A stretch of DNA of 12,862 nucleotides, taken from assembly GCA_027943245.1 (NCBI GenBank), contig JANDJZ010000186.1:1-12862 (forward strand), given 5' to 3'. The DNA comes from Acanthamoeba sp. SK_2022b. Its lineage: Eukaryota; Discosea; Longamoebia; Acanthamoebidae. Shown piece after piece: positions 1-10,300 of this stretch (position 1 is its first letter; the number at the start of each line of letters is the position of its first letter). Under the pieces are notes generated by a model. That model saw only the letters and a list, made by a program, of their open reading frames with translations, was not told the origin of the DNA and searched no databases. Both the position numbers and the translations under genes were made by a program.

Positions 1-56
1 CATAAATTAAATAATAAAATAATAAAATAATAAAAATCAATATTTTGTGAGGGCAC
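1..56 (-). other. AT-rich intron of VPS26C (partial)
   Basis: Downstream of the last visible VPS26C exon the sequence becomes almost pure A/T on 1-48, with an AATAATAA-type repeat. I read it as the start of an intron because the protein is still missing its C-terminal arrestin domain here. No acceptor is visible before the window edge. Confidence 0.5.
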
Positions 57-942
57 CTTCTTGACGTTCTCGATCGATTGAGGCGTGATGCTGAAGGGCA
101 CTTCCTGGTCCTTTGGGTAGTCCTTTGCGCTCTAGACAGAGAGAGGGAGAACGCGTGGATCAGCCAGCCAGCGTCGAGGGAGAGTACAGCGAACTAGTGG
201 GGCATCGAACCTTGACCTCGACGATGAACTCGAGGGTCTTCTCGAGGGTCTTGGCCATGAAGCCACGCACGCAGGTGGCGCGCAGCTGGTATTGTATGTT
301 CACGAACACGCCGTGGTAGGTCTCGTAGAGCTTCTGTCCGGCCAGCGGCTCCAGCTTGAACTCGAACGGGATCTCGGTCGTGCCGTCGGGCAGCTTGCCC
401 GGCTTCGCCACCTCAACTGGCACGTACAGCATCTGCAGGCGTGTGCGTGTGCGGATGTGCGTTGGGGGGGGGGCGTGCGCAGGCGTGTGTCGAGTTGAGT
501 CAGAGTGAGCACGGGACTGCACGATGATGGACAGTGCGCGTGGACAGAAAGGAGAGAGAGAGAGAGAGGACGCACCTGGATGGGCTTGAGGGAGTTGTAG
601 AAGGCTTCGAAGAGGCCCACGCTCTTGGCGCTGAGCTGGAGGGTGGTGTTGCCTTCCATAATCAGCTGGATGCCTTGGTGCGACAGCGAGCCCTTGCTCT
701 CGATCACGATCGCCCCACTCACCACCTCCTGCAGGTCGGCGAGTTTAGTGATTTTTTGGATTCAATTTATTCCTGAATTAATTGAATGACGAAAAGCAAA
801 CATAAATTGCAGCGAGCGATTGAGATGCGACACTCAAATAGAAGGTCGAAATTGATAAAGAAAAGGAATTGGGAAGTGGCAGTGGTACTCCGGGATGATA
901 GACCCTGTCCATCCTCTTCAACTTAATGTCCAAGGACGCCAT
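57..942 (-). CDS. VPS26C: VPS26C (DSCR3) retromer-like cargo-adaptor subunit, partial
   Basis: Arrestin-fold subunit of Retriever (with VPS29 and VPS35L), which works with the CCC complex on endosomes to recycle membrane cargo. Exons on the minus strand are 889-942, 576-728, 211-432 and 57-131, all in phase 0, giving 168 codons. The first exon starts MASLDIKLKRMDRVYHPG and joins to EVVSGAIVIESKGSLSHQG. Human VPS26C has closely similar stretches in the same order: LQLSAKSVG(L/V)FEAFYNS, KPIQ, KPGK, TEIPFEF, YETYHGVFVNIQY and EFIV. These distinguish it from VPS26A/B. The fourth exon ends VKK at a weak GTGCCC donor. The rest, about 130 residues by comparison with the human length, lies beyond the left edge. 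The start is the first ATG in an exon whose conserved IKLKR motif begins six residues in. Family assignment is strong; the last donor is less certain. Confidence 0.9.
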
Positions 943-980
943 TTGCTCTCAGAATTCTCTTGCGTCCACTTTGTATTGTT

Positions 981-995
981 ATTTATTTTTAAAAA
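981..995 (-). promoter_or_regulatory. Candidate TATA-like AT tract of VPS26C
   Basis: On the minus strand this reads TTTTTAAAAATAAAT, 39-53 bases upstream of the VPS26C ATG. It is the only AT-rich block near the start. The call rests on composition and position alone. Confidence 0.3.
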
Positions 996-1750
996 GTTTA
1001 GTTTGTATTTTTGTTGCTCACGTGTGAGAAAACGTAAGGTGGCTGGCTTCTTCTTTTCCTTCTTCCACCTCAAAAAGGCCGCGGCGCTTCTGTCGCGTGT
1101 TCCCGGTTTGACTGCCCTCACCCGGAAGATGCAGCAGGGCGGGAGACGAGTATTGGGCACCGTGGCGTCATGCCACAGGTGCGGCGGCTTGTGATGTGAA
1201 CGCCCAAGATTCACCAATGGTGCCGCGTCACAGACTGTCTGCCTCAAGTGCGTCCGATAACCGCATGATGCAACACCATACAACCCACCACCACACCCAT
1301 GGCTCTAGCACCATCAGCTCATGCCAGGTTTTGTAGAGATATTCCACTCTGCGGAAACAGGAGTGATAGAGTTACAACTATGATCCTTTCACGAAGAGGC
1401 AACAAGGGTCAGCTGTGAGATCACTCGGTACACAAACTGCGTCAACCACAATCTTTACCACTTTACACCTCAACGTGCTCTTTGCCATTTATAGCAATCG
1501 CTTACCATTTTTATCAACATGTTTTCCGTTCGTGAATGTCCGGCAGTCCGTGGTGTTCCGCAGAATCTCCCAATGGCATCGTCTCATCTCTCGACGTCAG
1601 GCCTGACAGTTCACCGCCCATCATGCTGCTGACAGGAGCTGCGGGCTGTGTTTAGTGGGTTCACGGGTTCGCTGTGGTCGTAACGAAATGGGATGCAGCC
1701 CGGTTCGCGACTAGTTGTGTGCGGGCAGCTCCCGGGTATCCGAGGTGAAT

Positions 1751-1883
1751 GCGGAGTGGGCATACACTCCCTGGCTCCACATATGTGCTCCGTTTGGGGC
1801 GGAGTGTGGAGTCAGTGCAGGGGCTCGGGCAATAGGCTGTTGCTCCGTGTAGAAACCTCCCACGCTGTAGCTCCAGCGGAGTG
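1751..1883. promoter_or_regulatory. Cluster of GCGGAGTG / TGCTCCGT motifs upstream of the protease gene
   Basis: GCGGAGTG occurs three times on the plus strand (1751-1758, 1799-1806, 1876-1883). TGCTCCGT, which carries the same CGGAG core on the other strand, occurs twice (1786-1793 and 1841-1848). All five fall within 133 bases, ending about 50 bases before the TATA-like site. Such a cluster suggests binding sites for one transcription factor; the factor is unknown. Confidence 0.4.
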
Positions 1884-1934
1884 TCGCGGTTTGACAGTTT
1901 CTCCTTATGGTCCGGATCGGGTTGACGTCCCCTC

Positions 1935-1942
1935 CATAAGTA
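1935..1942 (+). promoter_or_regulatory. TATA-like element of the cysteine protease gene
   Basis: CATAAGTA sits in a GC-rich context about 160 bases before the ATG. It is followed 20-30 bases later by a pyrimidine-rich stretch that could hold the transcription start, giving a leader of roughly 130-140 bases. This is inferred from position and composition. Confidence 0.35.
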
Positions 1943-1943
1943 G

Positions 1944-3404
<1,461 letters not shown>

Positions 3405-3665
3405 GTCGGCGCGTGTGTGTGGCAGTTTCTACTCTCCCCTCCTCCCCCTCTATCCGCCATCGTTCTCTGCACTCTTGCGATGTTACACTGTATGTACCCG
3501 TTGCTTTTCATTCGATCGCAAAAACAAGGAACGATACCATCCTACATCCTTCACTGTCCACTGAGTTTCTTCTCCAACAAGTAGTGGTCGTTGTACAGTA
3601 CAGGCATGAACCAGGTGTTTCGTTTGGCTGAACGTGTAAAACGTAAAACAAATTGGGGGGGGGGT
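3405..3665. other. Convergent 3' intergenic region
   Basis: The protease stop (3404) and the stop of the minus-strand TMEM143-like gene (3666) face each other across 261 bases, which must hold both 3' UTRs. I see no AATAAA on either strand. A run of ten G (3655-3664) lies immediately downstream of the TMEM143-like stop, so it is C10 in that transcript. Confidence 0.55.
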
Positions 3666-6600
3666 TCAGGAGAAGTGTCGCTTGGCGGCGAGAACGAGCT
3701 CGTTCTGGACGATGCCGAGGGCCTCGTGCGGGGGCAACACGAAGTAGAGCTCCACGCCTTCCCTGTCGCGTTTGGTGAAGGCCAGAGAGGAGGCCAGCAG
3801 CTTGTTGAGCGCATCGTCCACCTCAAAATCCACCTCCATCCCGAAGCTGTCATCAACAACACGACGACGCAGAAGATGAGAGACGATGAGTGACATCGCA
3901 GTTGCAATGCAACTGCTGTGCGGTTGATCAATGACTCCAAGGGGAGCCACGTACTTGGTCTTGATGAGGTGTTCGATGGCGGCATCGAGTTGCTCCTTGC
4001 GAATGCCGTCGCGCCACTGCCAGATCGCGAAGTAGGCCAGCAGGGCCTCCTTGATCTCCTGCTCGATGGCGGCCTCGTGTATGTACGACAGCACGCTCTT
4101 GTTGCAGTTGAGCGAATTGTTGCGCAGCGAACGCGCCGCCATGTTCTTTGCCTGCACGACACCCGCCGCAACAAACACCGTCAGCGCGCGCGCGTGTGGC
4201 ACCGAGCAGGTGCGCTGTGCGCCCGCACCTGGTACTGGGAACGCTGCGCGCCGATCTTCCTGTTGACCCAACGCAGGAAGAGGGGGAACAGGAGGACCAG
4301 GATGCCCAACACCGCTTCGTCGATATACCTGCTCGACCACATGTGTTACACACCGAAAAATAGTATTTAAAAAATATATATATATAATTATTATTATTAT
4401 TTTTAAAAAAAAACGAAAACGAAAACGAAGTTGCAACGCGGCAAGGAGCGTACGTGGAGTGGGCAAGAGTGAAGAAGGCCTTGAAGGCGAGCGTGATGGA
4501 GAATGAGAGGAGCATGAAGAACGACACCATGTCGGCCCAATTCCATCCGGCCTGCTGCAGCGGAAACACCACCTGCAGGTTCTTCATCGGGATGTTGTAG
4601 AACCTGGCCCGGCAATACACGCACGCGCGCAGCACTCGTGTTGGTCAAACAAGAACGGAGAGCGAGGGAAGTGACAAAAAGGAGAAAGCAAAGAGGGGGG
4701 AGGCTGACCGCTGGATGAATATGGCGTTCTCGTCGGGCTTGCCGTCCTCCCTGTCCTCGCTGCCGGAGCTGGCCGCGGCGCCGTTCTTCTTCTTCTTGAA
4801 CAGAAGGACAACTTCCTTGTACATGGGCTCCTCCACCGTCACCTCCTCGAACAACGACGCTGCGCGCACGTAGGAGTGACCACCACAAAATTGATCGTTG
4901 CCGCGACTGTGCCACTAGAGGATGGGGAAGGGGAGGGGCAGGCCTGCCGTACTGGCGGTGGTGAGGAGGGTCTTGCGGTCGATGAAGCGCGGCAGGTGGA
5001 TGCTCGTGTGGGGCTGCTCGGGCTCTGCCCCCGTGTTCATGTAGTCCTGCGCCATCGCGGCCAGCCCATCGCTGATTCTCGTCTGCACGCCGGTCGCCAT
5101 CAGCAAGCGAGCGCCAGCGTCGCGTAGAGGGAGGGAGCGTGAAGGGGAGACGTGCCCTGGGCGAGGGGAGGAGGGGACCGAGCGCGCCCTTGAGCAGGTT
5201 GAGGCCGCGCTGGACGAGGAGGTCGAGCTTGGCCAGCACGAAGCGGCCCGTTTGCCTCTGCACGCCCACCCCGCGCCAAAACACCAAACACTTGGCACGC
5301 AACACAACACAACACAATTGGCCAATTGCGCAGCAGCACGCGTCAGCCCACCAATCGGCACACGCCACGTGGCTACGGCCAATCGGCACACGCCCAAAGC
5401 TGTGTGCGGAGCGCACGTTGCGAGCGAACGGCGGAGGCGGAGGGACGTCGGGTTCGTCGATGGAGTTGAAGTAGGACTGGAGCAGGTTCGAGTCCAGCTT
5501 GTCCCAATCGATCCGCATCGGCACGCCGAACAGGATCTGGCCCAATCACGTGCGGCCGGTCATCTCTTTGAGTCGAGCCGTACGTGTGCGCTGTCGCGTG
5601 TGTGGGCGACAGAGGGAGAGAGCGAGAGCGTTGGGGGGGGAGGCTCACCTGTTCGGGGTTGGCTGCAAACTTGATCTGCTCCTGGGTGAGCGGGTTGAAG
5701 TTGGCCTTGCGCATGGTGCGCACAAAGTTGTGAATGAAGCTGTTGATCATGCGCTGCCGCCTCGCCCCGATCTCGTCGCCACTGCCCAGCCCCACCTTAT
5801 GTACGTCGCTCTGGCCACATTACAAAATATGAATAAATAATTGAAATTAAAATAAAATAAATCGCTTGTGGTCTGCGCGATCACGGCGGGGCAGACCCAC
5901 CTTGCGCAGGGCCGGGTTGAAGAGGGTCTGATAGAGCTGCAGCTCGCGAGTGAGGGCCTCGTGCTTGGCCTGCACCACGTAGAGGTACACCCCGCACAGC
6001 TCCTCGAACCTCTGCTTGAGACCCCGGTCCCCGGTCTCCTCCTCGATCTTGCCCTGCGGTTGGGGTTGTTGGAGGAGAGGGGTGGGGCAAACGACCAGCG
6101 AGGTCAGTGCCCCCACCTCGAGCGCAGGCAACACTAACAAGGGGAAAGGGAGAAGGGAGGAAGGCGTGGTGTAGTACGACGGCATCGAGGAGAGTAGTGG
6201 CGAGGAGGTGAAGGTTGACCGGGATATAGTTCTCGTGCGGATACCACACGCGATGCTTGTCCTGCAGCGGCAACGGTCAACGCGAACGAGACGACAACAT
6301 GCCGGCACGTGCGTTGCGCCATCGGCGCGTACCTCGTCAAAGTGGATCGTGGCGGTCGTCGCGGGGAAGCCAAAGTAGTCCAGACGCTCCTTGTCCTGGC
6401 CCACGTGTGCAATGAATATAGACTTTTATTTATTTATTTATTATTTAAAGGGTGAACAGTGGGAGGCAGTTGTACTTTCTGCTTTGGCGTTGGGCTGGTG
6501 TGGTGCGTTTGCTGGGCCACCGCTTGTTGCAGCTCTTGCACGAGCCCGCTGTGTGCTCCTCTGCCGTGACTGCTGGGTGGCACTGGGCAGGGAAAAGGCT

Positions 6601-6937
6601 GCATTGGGGTGTAGTCCGTCAAAGAAGGCGAACAGAAATGGAGTATGCCCTCCTGGTCCATCTTACTCTCGTGCAGGTCCTTGTGGCACGAAAGCCTTTT
6701 CTCTTTGTATTTGGTGTTGTGCTTTTCTTTCTGGTTATCTCTGCGAAGTTTGGCCGTGGCCACGTTTTCACTGCACTGGGCGTTGGCGCACACAGCAAGA
6801 CCGGTCTGATGCAAGGCGGAGAGGAAGGTGAACCAACGTTCCAGGTTCATGTGGCGAGGGGCGAGCAGGGCCTGCTGCAGTGGAAAGACACCTGGACGGG
6901 CACCATCAACGTCCGCCCTTCTGACACACTCGACCAT
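3666..6937 (-). CDS. TMEM143/DUF3754-family two-pass membrane protein
   Basis: Animal TMEM143 is a poorly understood, probably mitochondrial membrane protein. Minus-strand exons: 6476-6937 (tentative), 6333-6395, 6178-6261, 5901-6053, 5649-5810, 5417-5536, about 5186-5290, 4953-5082, 4709-4859, 4454-4603, 4229-4328, 3955-4151, 3666-3846; about 685 residues. Family features in order: YIP near 188; the helical domain RFEELCGVYLYVVQAKHEAL; KANFNPLT; VFWRGVGV and KLDLL; EEPMYKEVVLLFK; IPMKNLQVVFP; two hydrophobic segments (about 502-524 and 532-546); then SLRNNSLNCNKSVLSYIHEA and EIKEALLAYFAIWQW, matching the human YYRSTSNNSELLSALALRA and KEALLAHSFL block. Phases agree except at the 3' end of exon 5186-5290. 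The first exon is a long open frame with an in-frame stop just before its ATG; it joins in phase through an 80-nt intron but shows no family similarity. Confidence 0.82.
4364..4413. repeat. AT-only tract inside a TMEM143-like intron
   Basis: Fifty consecutive A/T bases with (TA)n and (TTA)n stretches, inside the 125-nt intron 4329-4453. The flanking exons are strongly GC-rich. Confidence 0.8.
5291..5416 (-). other. Phase-0 intron without stop codons, carrying repeated CCAAT motifs
   Basis: This 126-nt intron of the TMEM143-like gene is a multiple of three and open in the host frame, so its retention would insert 42 residues without truncation. It contains a 16-bp direct repeat CCAATCGGCACACGCC (5351-5366 and 5379-5394), a 14-bp palindrome CAATTGGCCAATTG (5315-5328) and an ACACA-type microsatellite (about 5298-5316). 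I preferred the acceptor at 5291 over one at 5258 because it preserves the family motif VFWRGVGV. Confidence 0.5.
5821..5862. repeat. AT-rich tract inside a TMEM143-like intron
   Basis: About 42 bases, almost all A/T, with AATAAA-type repeats, inside the intron 5811-5900. An AATAAA-like string here is not a poly(A) signal for this gene, because coding exons continue on both sides. Confidence 0.7.
6424..6449. repeat. (TTTA)n tract in the first TMEM143-like intron
   Basis: A run of A/T bases with four TTTA-like units, inside the proposed 80-nt intron 6396-6475. On the minus strand it contains AATAAA strings, so a 3' end here for an upstream transcript is an alternative reading. Confidence 0.6.
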
Positions 6938-7346
6938 TTATTGCAGACAATGGACACTGCTAGAAAGGATTGGCGAGGAAATAGCGGGAAATACACACCC
7001 ACCCAGCAGCGGAAAAATGCTTCAAAATGGTCGCATGCGGGGAAAAGGCGTGCACGCCCCACACGCCATCTACTCGGTGTGATGTGCACGCTTTCTACCC
7101 GCCCCGCCTCTCCCCGCTTTCTCCCCGCCCCGCCTCTCCCCGCTTTCTCCCCGCCCCGCCTCTCCCCGCTTTCTACCCGCCCCGCCTCTCCCCGCTTTCT
7201 CCCCGCCCCGCCTCTTCCCGCCTTCTACCCGCCCCGCCTCTTCCCGCCTTCTACCCGCCCGCCTCTCCCCGCTTTCTACCCTCCCCGCCTTCTCCCCGCC
7301 CCGCCTCTCCCCGCCTTCTCCCGCCCCGCCTGTACTTGTGAAAGTT
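6938..7346. other. Intergenic region between the Tnp2-like and TMEM143-like genes
   Basis: Both neighbours are on the minus strand, so this stretch must hold the 3' UTR of the Tnp2-like gene and the promoter of the TMEM143-like gene. It is mostly the minisatellite described separately. The unrepeated part (6938-7090) has no motif I can name. A long plus-strand open frame crosses it but looks like a by-product of the repeat. Confidence 0.5.
7091..7332. repeat. 26-bp minisatellite, about 9.5 copies, GC-box and G-quadruplex-like
   Basis: Tandem units made of CTTTCT(A/C)CCCG followed by CCCCGCCTCTCCCCG. Copies at 7091, 7117, 7143, 7169, 7195 and 7221 are exactly 26 bp and differ at one to three positions. 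The 7247 copy has lost one base, the 7272 copy is cut to 16 bp, and the last copies are imperfect. The minus strand carries dense GGGG runs and GGGGCGGGG, the form of an Sp1/KLF GC box, and meets the run pattern expected of G-quadruplexes. It starts 15 bases past the stop codon of the Tnp2-like gene. Confidence 0.95.
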
Positions 7347-10300
7347 TTACTCTGAGAAGTTATCGTCAGTCTCTTTAGCCGCGTCGTCCTCGTCGCTCTG
7401 CTCACTCTTGTCGTCCTCGTCTTTGTCCTCATTGCTCTGCTCGCTCTCGTCGTCGTCCTCGTTGTCGTCCTCGTCATCGTCCTCGTCGTCGTCGCTCTGC
7501 TCGTCGATCTCGTTCTCGATGCGCCTCGAAGCACGATGGTTGAAGATCGATACGCCCGCCACACGGGGATCGCTGCAGAAGTGCACGCGACGCAGGACTC
7601 GCCAGGGGCTATCCTTGCACGCATAAGGGACAAAGTACGGCCTGTGTATCTTGAACCGCTTGAAGTTGGAGGTTGGGTACATGTCGTCTTGTTCGTCGAT
7701 CGCACAGCCGAGCTGCATCTGCAACCACCGCACGGGCTCCATGCCCTGCATGATTTGCACCTCGAGGAACTCTTCGATCTTACCTATCACCACACGATCG
7801 CGCTCACGGACAAAGGCACAGTCGTTGTCCATGAAGCTGAACAACACCTACACGCATCGTTAGAAAAGAACAACACTGGAAACGGCACGTGAACGTACCT
7901 GAGGTGTTCGCTTTGGAACACGAATGACGACCCAATGGCCTCGTTCGAGCCTGCGCCCTGCCAGCCATGCGCTTTTGTAGAGGCACAGGTCGCTTGTTCG
8001 AAAGTCCATGTCGATGTCGTGCTCCTGCCTGATCGCAGCCTTGAGCCTGCACTTGGCAATCGAAGATGGAGGTCGTGACGGCCTGTAGGACTTGCCTGCA
8101 AAGCCATAGCATTTCCGCTGCCTCGGCGTCTTGGCCAGGGAGCTCGTTGCACTCATCACCGCGTCGCGAAGGTGCGTCTGCACGCGCCAGAGTTGGTACA
8201 CAAACCAAAACGGTGCGCTCCAAACAAGAGTTACATACCTTGAAAAGCACATCTCGCTCGTTGGCCTGCTGGTTCGTCGTACGGCACATCTCCTTGGCCT
8301 GGAGATGCCGTTGCTCATAGAGCATCGTGTCCTGGAACCACATTGGGCCCAGGAAACGGATCTGCTCAGCCAGGTGCTCCATCGTCTCGAAATTGGGCAC
8401 GTTGAGGAGGTTGAGCGGCTGTGGCGTTGCGTCACTTTCTGTCGTCGTCGTCGTCGTCTTCGCCTTGCTCCGTCTCGCCTTCTTCTTCTTCCTCTTCTTC
8501 CTCTTCTTCCCAGGGCCTTGCTCCCTCTTCCCAGACCGCTTGGGTATCTCTACAACGCCGTTGTAAAGTGAAAAAAACAGGCTCTTCCACTCTACCACGA
8601 GCCTTTCAAGCCGATCGAGGTCGTTGTTGGTGAGGGAGTCGCGTCGTAGTAGCGTTGCGATGTCAGCATGCAGACGCCAGGCCCTGAGCTCGTCGTCGTT
8701 GACCAAGTTGATCAACAAGACCTCGATGACTTGCATGAGACTGTCCATCTCACCGCCCTTGAGGCTTGCCACCCCCAACCGTCCCTGCACTCTACGCTTA
8801 GTGTGTCGTACAATGAAACAAAACTACAAGGGGGCATGTACGTCTTCGTTCCGTCGCACAACGTGGACTCTGTTGGCGAAAGAAGAGATGCCAGGAAAGT
8901 CCACCAGCTCCTTGAGTCTCTCGTTGATTTCATTCCGGAGCCTGTTCTTGATGGCTGTATATAATAAATGGCGCTTCACGAGATGTGACTGACGTGAGTT
9001 GCAAAAGTCATCAGAAGGAGAAGAGCCGTACCTTGGCGGTGCCCAAGTACACGAGATGGAGCAGACAAATGCCAAAACACCTGTAGAACGAGGGCCGCAT
9101 CCACCGAAGTTTCCAGAACGGGCTCACCTCCTGCGCCCAGCCAAAGGCCTTGATCCTTGTGTTCGCGTGTCCAACCACGCCTCGGCGACCAGATCGACTG
9201 TCTTCAAGAGCCCTCGTGTGCGCCTCGTAGACGGTCTTGTAGTTCCCTCGTGGTGACGGTTTTTGCACAGTTCGGCCCTTGATCTCAGTAGGCCACGAGC
9301 TGACAAAGTTGAGATCTGCCAGCTTATGGCAGTACCTGCAGCCGCACTTCCTTCCAGACAAACCTGTACGCATGGCATCAGCCAACAAGGGGCAAAGGGA
9401 CAGGGGGACAACGTACCAGCCATTTCCATCTGGGATGGGTGATCGCCCAAGATCGCATAGGCCGAGCCGTAGCACCGTCGCACGATGCCCTCTGCCTTGA
9501 ACTCGATATCAATGCCACGCTCGAGAAGCCTCGTCGGGTCGATTATCACCCGCCGTATTGCGTTGGTGAGATTCACTGTCTTCGGGATTAGAGCGAGTAA
9601 GACTCTCGACTCGGCCTTTTTGTACTCTGCGCGAGACATGTTGGCAACGCTCATATAAATCCCCACGACGGACTTGTTCCTTGAGCGGCTCTGCTCAAAG
9701 GCATCGATGTAGTACACCGGCAGCAGTAGTCGGCAGCTCGAGGGGTTTCGATTGTGCTTCCTTGCACGCAGACCAAACCACCTGTACGAGTGGTGAAAGA
9801 GGTAAGCACATGAGGGAAATGTGCTCTGTTAACGTACCTTTCGCACTGCTTCCACCTCGTGGAACGGCATGGATGATCGATAGGGCCCTCACGAAAGTGG
9901 AACTGCTCTTGCACAAGTTGTGTGCGTGTGAGACATGCATATTGACTTGTGAGCACGTCGATTGGTGAGACGAAGAATATCTTCTTGTCCTCTGGCGACT
10001 CCTCCGTGCCTGGCACTGACGTCTCACGGAAGGGCAATGGAGGGAACATTTCCTGGTAAAACTACGGTTAGAAAATGAGCATGTAACCAAAGTTGGAGTA
10101 CATACCGCTCCTGCTTTCTGAAGCAGGTAAACTGACCTTGGCAGCTTTGCCTTGATCGCGAGTTCAGGATCTTGTAGGAGAGACAGGAACGGAGCCAACG
10201 TGGTGTTGGAAATCACGAACTCCTTCTGTAGACGGTAGAGCTTGACCAAGAGGGACATCTCGGGGGTCGTCACACTATGCGTTGTCGTTATGCCCTACAT

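Noticed and set aside
895..1194. A 99-codon plus-strand frame starting opposite VPS26C exon 1
   Set aside because: The first part is antisense to a confirmed exon, the middle is AT-rich low complexity, and there is no plausible promoter or homology.
4403..5545. A 380-codon minus-strand open frame across several TMEM143-like exons
   Set aside because: It starts as the true exon 5417-5536 and continues through 5186-5290, then runs on in the wrong frame through introns and later exons. The spliced model explains the conserved segments better.
5815..5865. Internal poly(A) signals (AATAAA) suggesting gene ends within the TMEM143-like locus
   Set aside because: Conserved family segments continue in phase on both sides, so these strings are part of intronic AT-rich tracts.
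6452..7378. A 308-residue plus-strand open frame overlapping the minisatellite
   Set aside because: Half of it is the translated 26-bp repeat (Ser/Pro/Arg low complexity), which stays open because the unit lacks stops. No recognisable domain, and it overlaps the minus-strand exon and the promoter region.
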